DNA of 64,000 nt from Rhynchosporium graminicola (lineage: Eukaryota; Ascomycota; Leotiomycetes; Helotiales; Ploettnerulaceae): the NCBI GenBank assembly GCA_900074885.1, contig FJUW01000012.1, positions 434,001-498,000 of the forward strand, written 5' to 3'. Positions 34,035 through 45,238 of this stretch are shown here, piece after piece. Numbering within the stretch: position 1 is the stretch's first letter; every line of letters starts with the position of its first letter. The position numbers and the translations under genes were made by a program. The notes under the pieces are model-generated. The model saw only the letters and a program-made list of their open reading frames with translations. It was not told the DNA's origin and did not search any database.

Positions 34035-37000
34035 TGTCACGGGGCGAGTATAAAGTATACGTATAATGCAAATAGTATCTTTAATTAATAGGAAGAATTA
34101 ACTAAAGAGTAGAGGAGAATTCTTCATTAATAGAAAAGGAGAGGATATAGTACTATTACTACTAGTGCCTTAGCAGTAATAGTCAGCGAGATACTTAGCG
34201 TCGAGTATTATCCCGGGTGCAACCCGTCATAATATCGCTAATAAGAACGAAATAGCTCTTAAAGAAGGATTAGTTATAGAAGAAGAATCCTTAGTTATAG
34301 AAGAAGAATCCTAAGTTAGTAAGACGAAGAAGACTAATAAAGTTACTAATAAAGTTACTCTACCTCGAGTTAACTTATCTAATACTTATTATAGAAACTA
34401 TAATAACTTAGAATAATTTATCCTTTAGTACTAAATATACTTCGCTTTTAATAGAGATAAGTTCGAAGTAGACTTACTTATAGTCTTATAGATTACTTCG
34501 TTCCTCTATAATACTATAGCTTACTAGATTGAACTAGCCTTAAGTAATTACTTAGTTAATCGATACTTAACTAAGGCTTATTCTACTACTATAACTAAGA
34601 AAAGTCGAGTTGTTTTTCGAACTATCGTAAGGTTTACTACTATTATTAAAGGAGTCTTCGGAGACCTTAATAAGAAAGAATAAGCCGAGGAGCACCTGCT
34701 CGGAATTCGATAGTAAGGATCTATTTACGAATATATTACTAAGTTCTACTATTATTCTATATAGTTAGATTAGACTAATAGTAGATTAAGAGCTTAATAC
34801 TACTAAGGCCTTAAGAACTATAGTAAGGATAAGCTCTCTAGGACTAATAAAATAAATAACTTAGAGGACTTAATTAAATCGTTTACTGTTATTAATAAAT
34901 ATATCTTAGAATAAGCGAAAGAGAAAAGAGGATACTTTATATCTACTTAATTTTAAAAACCTTAATTTCTATAAAGATATAATAATTATTAGAGAAACTT
35001 CTAGCTTTACTTAAATAATAATTATAATAGCTATAAGAGATCGCAGATAGCGAGAATCGAAGCTCTAAAGTAGACTTTAATATAGAAATAAAAGCTTAAG
35101 AGCTTAAATTAGTTTAGTAAGCTAAAGAGTAGATCTCTGAACTAACTAGAAGTATAATAAAGTTAATAGTCTAACTTACTAGCGTCTAATTCCTCTATAA
35201 ATATTACCCCTGTCCCTATAGGTATATAAGAATAGGGATATACCTTTCAATAGTTTATGTATTTTATCTTTAATTTCTTTCATTAATTTATATAAATAAT
35301 AGAATTCACTCTCTCTGTTTAGAAGCTTCTTTACTTACTTAGGGTAGTTTATATTTACTAACTAGATAAAGATATACGTATAGTTAATAGTAATCTCTAG
35401 CTTTATACTAAGTGTAATAGGCACGTGATAGTCGGTTATATATATACGGTGTTAGGCATATTCAGTATGCGCTGAATATTATAATCTTTTAGTCTAGATA
35501 GCGTAGTTAGTATAAGCCTAACCTTAACCTTATTACAGAATATTTAGCGTAACCGGTCTTCTAGTAGAGTACCTCTGAGCACGGGGCGTATAGCGCATAT
35601 AGCGCGTGGCGCATATAGCATAGAGTCGGCCTAGCGTAAAGCGCAGAGCCTAGTATGCTATATTATGACCTGCGGGTACCTCTGAGCACTGAGACGCACG
35701 TGATATATTTAAACTACTTACGTCAGGCTGATAAGGGGCGATAGTATCGACTTCGAGATCTCTCGTCTCGGTATATTACGTTATAACCCTTAGGGGTTTA
35801 ACGTAGCATATTAGCCGGGCGAGTCACGACAATTCTTTAGCCTAAGGCGCTCGAGGACGAGCTTACTAAGAGGGGAGATATTATAATAGGCACGTGATAG
35901 TCAGTTGTATATATATAGTATTAGGCATATTCAGTATACGCTGAATATTATAATCTTTTAGTCCAGATAGCGTAGTTGGTATAAGCCTAACCTTAACCCC
36001 GTTATAGAATATAACCTCAACCCCGTTATAGAATATTCAGCGCCGGGGTTGAGGTTAGGCTCATACTAACTACGCTATCTGGACCAAAAGATCATAATAT
36101 TTAGCGCATGCTGAATATGCCTAACACCGTACATATACAACCGACTATCACGTGCCCATTACACTAAGAGATAGCTATAGAGGGTATATCGTATACTTTT
36201 ATCTATTATCTACTATTACGTTATATCTAATTACTTATATAGCTTAGTATATACTTATATAATCTCCTTATATATTTAAAGTAAGCTTTCTCTCTTCCTT
36301 CTGAAGAGATAACGCTCTCTATAATTAATATTCAGAGACTATTTCAATTCTCTATCTCCTGATACCTTAAAGTGATCTTTCACTACTAATATAGCCTGCC
36401 TTACTCTTATACTATATTATATATATACTAAGCCGAATTAGTTTCCTAAAGATAAGAGTAAATTTAAAAAACTACTATAAGTTATTAGAAGATCTATCTA
36501 TTTATCGACTTATTATCTAGTATATTTATTTAAATTATTTACTAAAGTACTTATCTTTATATTATTTAGCTAATAGTTCGCAGTAGCTTAAAAGAGCGCT
36601 CTTTTGAATTATGATAAGTATACTACTATTATTATTGCTTATCGTAACCTAATTAATTTTTATCCGACTTTCTTAACCTTATCCAGATCGTTATAGATCT
36701 TACTAAAGTAGTAGACTAATTCGAGGGAGTCTTAGTTTTTATTTACTTCTACTTTTTATATAAAGAGTAATATTAACTCTTAGACCTTAAGAGAGAGATA
36801 AGTATAGATAAAAAAGATCTAAGCTTCTCTATTACTAATTATATTCCTATCGATCTATAGCTTTAATTATATTACTATTAATTATATATCTTACTCCTTC
36901 GATCGACTAGAGAAATTATTAAAAGTAAGAAGGACTTAGCGTATCTCTTCTACTATTACTACGAATATTATTACTTCTAGTTATATAATTAGTAGTAGCT

Positions 37001-37339
37001 AGGCTTCGTATTAAATAGCTAACTTAGCTTATTAAGTATATTGCGAATCTATCTGAAAAAATTTCCTTAATCATTTACGAGACTCTTAACGTTACTCCTT
37101 TTAATTTCCTTTGTTTTACTTTATTCTAAGCTAATTCTAATATTATAGAGTAAGTATAAAGTATTTATATGTAATATAAATAGTATCTTTAATTAATAAG
37201 AAGAATTAGCTAAAGAGCGGAGGAGAATTCTTCCTTAAAAGAAAAGGAGAGGACATAATACTACTACTGCTAGTACCTTAGTAGTGATAGTCAGCGAGAT
37301 GCCTAGCGTCGAGTATCATCCTGGGTGCAACCCGTTACA
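34035..37339 (+). mobile_element. Decayed LTR retrotransposon of family D with gag remnant
   Basis: LTRs at 34035-34231 (197 bp) and about 37142-37339 share most of their sequence. The internal 2.9 kb begins with a gag-like frame (about 34240-35110) full of TAG/TAA codons, holding the family E composite element at 35413-36163. No RT domain could be read, so it is deleted or non-autonomous. Sequence at 36170-37140 is AT-rich and unassigned. Confidence 0.65.
35413..36163 (+). mobile_element. Family E composite element ending in an inverted third LTR
   Basis: LTR (+) 35413-35537, a 344-bp internal part ending in a purine tract (AAGAGGGGAGATA), LTR (+) 35882-36006, a 37-bp scrambled junction, then an inverted LTR (-) 36044-36163. 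A perfect 5-bp duplication CTAAG (35408-35412 and 36164-36168) flanks the whole structure, not the two direct LTRs. Confidence 0.85.
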
Positions 37340-38150
37340 AATATAATAATAGCTTATATAAGCTTATATAAGTAGGGTTATATAAGTAGAAGGACATAGA
37401 TCGGAACTTAGATTTCTAGATACTTTAGTATAGTTATCGGCCTACTTAGTATAGATACGAACTATTATTAGCGTGTATATATAAAGGGTCTTATATCTTA
37501 CTTCTCTTCTTCTTCTCTTCTTATCTTCTCATTTTCTTGATAGTAGACTATATAAGATCGCTCTTAGCCTTCCTACTCTATATAGCTTAAAGTAAAGTAT
37601 ACTTTAATACTACTCTCCTTAAGCCTTTCTATTACTACTCTCTAGAGCTCCTTAGTCTATAATAGCAACCTTACTTATAGTAACTAAACTCTATAATTAG
37701 AGTGTATTAGCTTTACTACTCTCGGCTTTCCTCCTTTATAATTACTTATACTTCCCCATAGTATAGTAATATACCTATTAGTAGAGAAGTAGTAATTAAG
37801 ATACTAAAAGTAACTTTTAATAGTTCTTAAAAGAATTTAACTTTAAAAGTTTATATAAGTAGAGTCACGCTGCAAGGCTTATAACTTATTATTTGAATTT
37901 AATAAAGGTTCAATTTCTATAGTAGAGAGTAGCTATATATATAGGTAACTATATAGTATTCTAAGTACCTATCTTACGTACTATATCCGGTACTCACGGT
38001 ACTAGCAATAAGTTAAGTACACTATTTGACTTCGGTACTTCCGGTACCTTCAGGACGTTGAATACGCTACTCCGTACCATACTCTGTACCATACCGTACT
38101 ACCGTACTGCTAGTACTACCTATATTCAACAATTTCTCCAAGCGCAGTTG
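37340..38150. repeat. Unassigned AT-rich repeat-derived sequence
   Basis: At 37540-37590 it carries the TATATAAGATCGCTCTTAGC segment shared by LTR families B and C, so a diverged LTR lies at about 37380-37590. At about 37980-38120 there is a cluster of GGTAC/GTACC motifs. RIP-like composition ends near 38140. Confidence 0.5.
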
Positions 38151-38991
38151 GGGGCCCGATACTGATTTTTTTGTGGTGCAAATGCCTATCTACTTTGGAT
38201 TGCGATAGGTACGAGACTGAGGATGCCTATGCACGCGCCAAAGATCAAGTTGAGTCTTGAAACGCGAGGTATCCTCTGCTCCTTCGATAGAAGGCAACGT
38301 ACGGCCGGTCGGTGGAAGGAAGTGAAGGAATAGCGTACGTCGCAGAAAGAGCGGAATGCTGATGCGGAATGGAAATGAGGACCCATCGGCTACGCCTTAA
38401 CAAAGATGAGACGAAATCTCTTGGCGGAGCTGGATGGATGGCGCTCTAATCTCTTTGCAAGTAAAGAGTTTGAATCTGTTTACTTGGTATTTGCAGAAGG
38501 ACCATTTGCTTGGCAGCCCGAGCCGATCCGTACTGTAGAGGATCGAGAACGCTAGTGATTTGCTCGTCGTGCAAGCCATAGGTAGGACTGGTTTTAGTTG
38601 GGCAGTAGAGCATGGTGACATACGACTCTGAAAGTGCTATGAAGCCCCCCAAGATCAAGATGAAAGATGCACCTAGTCCTACTAGACTTTGAGCTTCCAG
38701 AGTTGTTGTAGCTGGTGCCAGCTAATTCTTCAAGAGGCTTCAGCTGCTAATCGGAAGCGGAAGCATCACCTCCACCTCAACCACGATAATATCTTTTCGA
38801 AGTATTTCTCAGGAAGTCTCCATCAATCTCAGCAAAGGCTTCGCTTAGAGCGATCCATATGTGTACGTAGCCCACAGCTGTTCGAAATGATTATTAACCC
38901 ATGACAAAAATCAAATTTTTCTTATTTTTAACAGGCATGTCTTCCTGGCAGAATATAATTTGCGCACAAGCTAAAAGGCAAGAAACAAGGT
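38151..38991. other. Intergenic region at the edge of the transposon block
   Basis: Composition is back to normal. ORFs of 66-74 codons occur on both strands (mainly minus, 38186-38658) without recognisable domains. They could be a gene fragment truncated by the transposon pile. Confidence 0.4.
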
Positions 38992-40047
38992 CTACACCTT
39001 GTTGATATCCGTGCTTGCCCTTTGCTCCTGTGTACGCTGCTTGTCCAGCGCTTCCATTTCCGACTTGATGGCCCATAGCACTTCCTCGCTTGTTTTGTAT
39101 TGGTGGTCCCAGCATCCCTTGATTACCTTACCACCTTCCAGCAGGGACACGTCTGGGAATATTCCCGCTGCAAACATCTTGTTCACGTAGGTCTCATAGA
39201 CATTTTGATCCTCCACAGTCACTGGGGGAGGCCCCTCCCTATATGGCCAATATCCTGTCAGAATGGTGTAGACGATGGATCCTAGACTGAAGATGTCAAT
39301 TGCCGGTGTTGACTCCCACGGCAGTCGTGGGTCAAAAAACGGGTCGTCGGGCAGGTGGTGAACATTGGATCCCAGCTCGTCACACCTCGACCCGCCAAAG
39401 TCGCAGAGCCATAGGTCCAGCGATGATCCCGTGGTATGCAGTAGGTAGTTTTCAGGCCGCAGGTCCGAGTGTATCACGCCCTGCCTATGCACATATGCAA
39501 CGGCTTCAACTGCTTGAAGAGACCATTTCCAACGCAGTGAATCGTCAATTGACTCTTTGTTAACGTCAATGTATGTCTGCAGATTTCCATGGCTTGCTTC
39601 GGTCAGCAGAATGCCTTTAGAAGAGGCATGAGCTCCCAGATAACTGTTAACTCTTAGCTTGACCCCCTGTCAGATTATAGGGTGCGCAAACGGAACAATC
39701 CTGGGATGATCACCCAGTTTCTCCAGAATCTGTCGTTCGAAAGCAATGGCTTCCTCCCTTTCTATCTCTAGTTTCTTGTGGTTCGGGTTTCCTGCCCAAA
39801 TCTTCATAGGCGACTTGACGACAATGCCGGACTCAAAGCGAGAGAAGTTCGAGGTGGAACCGCGGTACGATAGTGACTCCATTCTGTCGCGTACAAGTGC
39901 TCGATTTACGAGGATAGGATGGCATTTGTTGAAGGCAGCTGAAGGAGGGAAGTTTCCGAGGTATAAGTAAATGCAAGAATGACGGGAGTCCGTGCTGCTC
40001 TCCATAGAATTATGTGGTTGGCTAAGCGAGGCGAATTCTCCGGCCAT
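38992..40047 (-). CDS. Serine/threonine protein kinase-like protein
   Basis: Exons 39692-40047 and 38992-39643 join to 335 residues across a 48-nt intron (GTTTGC donor, TTAACAG acceptor) that hides an in-frame TGA. Splicing gives HPRIVPYLGAHASSKGILLT, which fits the family better than read-through. Kinase features: a candidate VAIK-type Lys in IVVKSPMKIW, catalytic loop VIHSDLRPENYLL, Mg-binding DFGGS, and a downstream PAIDIFSLGSIVYTILTG segment. The glycine loop is weak, so activity is uncertain. Fungal genomes carry many such short kinases, often with unknown targets. It is the first gene beyond the transposon block. Confidence 0.85.
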
Positions 40048-41083
40048 GATCCAGTAGGCTGAGCCGATCAGTATATCACGAAACAGCTCATGTAAAAATG
40101 CCCATCAACACGGAACTAAGTTGTCGCCCATGGTCACCTGATCACACCAATACATTTCAAGGCATAAGGAAGTCACGACAGCTTGGAAACATAGATTGTC
40201 ATCGGCATGACTATCTAAGGGAGTGACTACTACTGTAGCTACCCGAAAACTCAACCCATTTCCAACAAGTAGTGTAGTGAACGTGGAAGCTTCCTTGGTT
40301 CCTCAACCCTACCAATCGAATCGACCTGGGACGCGGGATCTCTCTGCAAAACATCAGATTCCGTTTTCGACGAATGTCTGCCAGAACATAGCACTAACCT
40401 CAAGGGTTCCGGCACCCAAACTTTCCGCATTTGCCGCCGACCCTTTTAGAGGCCAAAGGGATAATTTTGACCGTGTGGCCTGGCTGGGTCATGTCGGCGC
40501 AAGGTTGGAATGTGACTTCCTCGTCTTCGGAATCGCCACACGACCACATCTTCTTGGCAATTATCTTTTGACACATCTTAAGCCAAGGAAGTTAATACCG
40601 AACGATTCTTCGCATTCTAACCTGTCAACAGGGGAAACAAGACATACTCTGAGTTATTTTTCACTTGATAGCGCAAGAGTGATTTTGATCTTTCTCATAG
40701 GGTAATGATCGAAGGCTGCCAAAGAAAGGGTTACTTTCATATAGCACTCTCCTCCTTTATAGAGCAAATTGGGAGTCAATTCAGATCATCATGCGACGCA
40801 GCGGCACACCGATTTCGCGAGTTTTACAACAGCATCAAGCACTCTGGTGCCTGCCTGCACTGTGCCATACAGCAATAGAAGTATACAGGAACGATGGCAG
40901 TTCGCAGAAACAAAGGCAAGTCACAGGAACGATGGCGGCTCGCTTTCGTTCGCCACTACGAGCGACGAAACGATGAAAGACTCTGAAGGAGGTCAGAAAT
41001 CAGCCATCACAGCGCAGCCTGGCACTGATGTATCCCTGATCTGCAGAATTTACACGTCACTGGTATATTCCTCAGTGTAGGTA
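40048..41083. other. Intergenic region with a doubtful 160-codon ORF
   Basis: The ORF at 40223-40705 (+) starts MTTTVATRKLNPF and has no domain, signal or intron support. I do not call it a gene. A short imperfect repeat ACAGGAACGATGGC occurs twice near 40886-40940. Confidence 0.35.
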
Positions 41084-41354
41084 CCTCGAGCTCCCGGTGT
41101 ATGGTATTATCCGCAAACCAAATGGGCGAGAACGAAGAAAATCAACAAGAGACAGACCCCTTCTAGAACGTGGTACGATAAGATGATAAACGGAGCAAAA
41201 ATTCCGATAAAAATACTCCTCTACTCGCAAGAAGCACTGCTACCTTTTGATAATACTTTCAATAAATTCTGATTTGTAGATGTGAAGACGTCGGTGTGCT
41301 CTTCCACGTCTCGATTCTGGTGTGCGGATAATACCGTACACCGGGAGCTCGAGG
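41084..41354. mobile_element. MITE-like element with 37-bp terminal inverted repeats
   Basis: Left arm 41084-41120 and right arm 41318-41354 are inverted copies with two mismatches (start CCTCGAGCTCCCGGTGTA). TA lies directly left of the element and one base beyond its right end, suggesting a TA target as in Tc1/mariner elements. The 197-bp interior has no coding potential. Confidence 0.8.
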
Positions 41355-44300
41355 CTACATAGCCACGCTAGCTCTCTGTACTCATGCTTTAATGCCCGAG
41401 CCGATCCGCTCTAAAGGAATCTTCAGTGGTCCTTTTGCTCTCCCGCTGTGGGGCAGGCCGATAAGGCCTAGCGTTAAAAGGGTCGGTACTGACTGTGTGG
41501 GAGATTCGGCGTATCAATGGATTCCTGCGAAACTCTGGCATTCCTGCGAACTTCCGTGATTTCCTCAAGTTCATGAGCACGAGTACGAGCGGGAAGATCA
41601 TGTCCACCATTACTCCTCCAGGAACGGCCCACCGAATCGGAGCTTGATGAACGTTGGTTCTTTGTTCCGGACGTTTTCCAAGTAGGGCTTGTGGGCAGGG
41701 CAAAAGCAGCCAGCAGCCAGCTCATCCCAGACTCGTATCTATGCTGCCTTCCAACCATTCAACTCGGTGCAAAATCAGTCAACGAGCATCTTGCTAATGG
41801 ACCTACTGCCCAGCTATTTTTTCATCAGATGGTGAACTTGTCAACCTAGAGAACAATATCGCTGAATCTAGAAAGCCTGTAGCTGGTAACCCTATCTGCC
41901 TTATACTTGTGTCGCTAAATATTCGAGACCTACAGCTGAGGGGTACTGTACGGCTGTCCGGAGACGCGCATGAGAAGGTCCTTCAATCCAGTATTAGCAC
42001 GGCGAGATTTCTCGAAAATGAACAGGGGCCAGATTCAAGGCCAAGTGAAACGCCAGAGGTTACTTAATTAGAGATAATAGTGAGTAAATCAGGTTCGGGA
42101 CCTGATAAAAAGCCAAAGGGAAGGAGTTACAGACGGGGATGAGTAAGTTAAGATAGAGGAATTTCTGAGATCTTACTAGTAGTAACCTTTGTTATTGGCT
42201 GTCTCTCGATATCTACCCTGCGAAACCATGTTTCCCTCTTCCTGTTGGGCCTCACGTCGAACACAAGGAACAGAAGTGCATCAAAGTCCATCATTCACGA
42301 AAACAGGCCAAGAAGAGCAACTATTTAGACCTCGGTTATTACTTAGCTTCATCACGTAGCTCTGGATAACGTCAACAACACTACTTCTGCTACGTGCCAT
42401 TATTTTCCCCCATACTCTTCCTCAAAGTCGCTTTCGATTTCATCTTTGGCCCATCATTTTCAAAAAGCTTCTATTCTTATAAGCAACCCACAAGAGGGGG
42501 ATCAAAGTCCAGTCCTTCCAAAGGTTACGTGTGGGTTTTCCTAGGCCATCACGATATCTTAGCAGTTACAGAAATGAACGGCCTCAGCTCACCCCCTGGG
42601 TCACAGAAGCGAAGTACCGCAAGTGAATTCAAAGGACAGCCACCCGAACCCGACACAGTTACGTGAGGCTGGTTCTAGATTAAATCGGACTGGCTTTGGA
42701 AAATACCTATTCAAAGTTGGTGCTAAAGATGACCATCTCTCTACAAATATTCAGCTAAGACTAGTGATAATCACCACAAAAGCGGTCGCAACACCTCGTC
42801 CGCGCGTGATCCCATCACAAGCCTTACATTTCGTCCTTGCCTGGCGGTCATGGTCCGCTTGTCTAGTTTGAGTTATCTTGAATGATTGCTAGCGCCTTTC
42901 GTCTTACGCCTGTATCTTGACATTTAAGTTGATCCGAATTTGGGATTGTAGAAATGTCGTCTGGTCATATCCTCGTGGTTCCTTCTCAATGGGTCTCATT
43001 TCCCAACGGTCTCCCGATTCTGCTGCTGACACGCTTTCCTTTCTGTCGCCGAACTCGCTCTCTGTATTCTTGCTTTATGAGCAAAGGCTTGCAAACTTAC
43101 AGGTGTGAAGTGAAACTTGTATGTTACTGTATATATAGCTCTAGATCATATGTAAACCTCGATAGTTCTAGAGTATGGGCTCTAAAAACTTTTGCGACAT
43201 GATCTATCAACGCAAGACCTGATGATGCCTAGATGAACGACTCTAGAATATCATGTTTAGAATACGACTGACTCAGACAACGCGAGCCTTATAAACACAC
43301 TCAACTCATCCGATACAAGTATCACTCAGCACACGAGTGCAGCAAGAATCATTATCGAAGACTTCGATGCCTAGATACGGTGCTGCAAAAAGTGAAAGGA
43401 AGCATTAGGGTACTGTCAGGGTACTGAGTTTGGCAGGCATTAGCGTAGGGAGGTAGAGTTTGGGTCTGGGTATAGGCGACAGAAAGTCTGAGTATGGATA
43501 TATGGGGGAAAGTGTCTTCGGTTAAGTGCCTTGTTGTGTTGGCGGTGTTTGTTTGTTTGTTATATTCATACAACGGTTCCAGGCCTGAAAGGCCCATGCC
43601 GGATATGCTAGCTACGCCTTCCGGTCCCACCCGCGAAGGCAAATATATAGTAGTTCCTCGATACCTATAAAGAAGTCCTGGGCTTCGATAAATAGCTAAA
43701 AACCCTACCTTATAGGTAGTTTTTAAGGTAGGGAAAAGCGCTGAAGAATGCCCCGCCTATCCTACTCGATACCTAAGCCCTAGCCCTAGCCCTACCCTGC
43801 TCTGCCTTGTCCTCGTATTTGATCAATACTCTCTCCTTCGAACTCCTGGCCCTTCCTTATAGTAGGTATATATCGAGGGTGACTAGCTAGGTGGAATTAT
43901 TTTGCGGTATACGAATCGTACGAGGTAAGGCTCGTATAGTGATTCTTGCTTACTGCTACTCGTAGTCTTCTGCCTCGGACACCGTGTATTTAAACAGGTA
44001 GCGACCCCGAAATGTTGAATTCGGGCTTCCCCGAGGTTCCTCGTTATTCGTGATACTACTCGATTGAAGGTAGCGAAGGCTGCTCGAGTAGGTCGACTAG
44101 AGTTATCTGCGAAGATACTTCTGCAAATATCTCTGCTGGCCTCCCTCTTGAAGGCTTCTGCTGATATCGCTCGAGTGGCATAAGAGCTTCGAAGCTCTTA
44201 TACCGCGTAACGCGTGTAGTATGAAGTGATGATTTGTTTGGATTGACGACGCGTCGCCGGATTGACCGAATCGACGCGTTTTGAGGTGAAATGAACCTTT

Positions 44301-45238
44301 AAAAGATATATTAGCAATTGTATATATACTCTTAAAGAATAGGGAGTGATCTGATAGGGTGATTCCAAGAATTAAGTATGTCGGTTTTGTGATGTTTTCG
44401 TGTTGGCGGTGTAAAGTCGGTGAACAATCACTGTATTCTCGTCTCCACTACACTTGCAATATTCAATGGAACAGATTGGCAATAATGTTCCAGGGGGCCG
44501 ATGGCATATCCAAATAACATCCCGAGGGCCTGATGACACCCCACTTACGGCTAAATGTCGGCAGAGCGACCTTAATCAACTTGATCAGCTGCCTTTGATC
44601 ACCAGACCATCGTATATGGTGAATAGGCTGTGGTGTAATTGATTGTACCTTTCGCCATCATGCAATCTTCGTGGGACTAAATTGAGTCTCCACTAATTAT
44701 CATCATGATATCTGTTGTTACAGATATTGAAACTTGAAGAACGCTCTCGAAGTGTCGAATTACAGAGAGCAAATGACGACTACCGCAAAAATAGGCGGCC
44801 AATTGTGGCGTCGCAGTTTGGGTTTGGCTGTAAGTCAAATCTGTCAAGCAAAGGATGATACAGCGAAGAGTAACGAAGCTGTGTGATAGTAGATTCTGAT
44901 GTTAAGACCGGTTGACTTTGCGGCGAAGGGCAGTGCCAGTCTACGCGGTTAGGTGACCACCTAATTCACACTGATGTTTAGTGTTAACCAGATGTTGTTA
45001 ATGCAGATAATAGAACGAAGAGTAAGAAAGCGAAGGTGGAACCAGAAAAATCTTTCCAACGGCCACAGAAAACGCGGCGCAGCCAGCATCCAAACTTTGA
45101 ACGGGGCTGACATATAACCGTACATTATCATTGATTCGTTAAAAACTACACGTTACACCTCCCCATTCCCTTTCTGATTATATCCAGGACTCCAGCGCTC
45201 AAATGCGATACAAAACAAGAGAACACTGTGTAACCATC
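41355..45238. other. Long region without a supported gene
   Basis: ORFs of 60-104 codons occur (for example 41389-41703 minus, 42394-42666 plus) with no domains. A 10-bp-arm hairpin lies at 43703-43733 (CCCTACCTTA/TAAGGTAGGG) and a perfect 22-bp palindrome at 44180-44201. A CCCTAG-type short repeat at about 43787-43806 only resembles a telomere repeat. Part of 43640-44450 may be old transposon sequence. Confidence 0.45.
44180..44201. repeat. Perfect 22-bp palindrome
   Basis: ATAAGAGCTTC followed by its exact reverse complement GAAGCTCTTAT, followed closely by CGCGTAACGCG. No gene is adjacent. Confidence 0.85.

Noticed and set aside
40223..40705. 160-codon ORF
   Set aside because: No domain, signal peptide or intron context; it could be a chance ORF.
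41389..41758. Overlapping minus-strand ORFs of 94-104 codons
   Set aside because: No conserved motif; two frames overlap and neither shows splice signals.
43780..43810. CCCTAG-type repeats resembling telomere sequence
   Set aside because: Only about three irregular units, and the unit is CCCTAG rather than the fungal CCCTAA.
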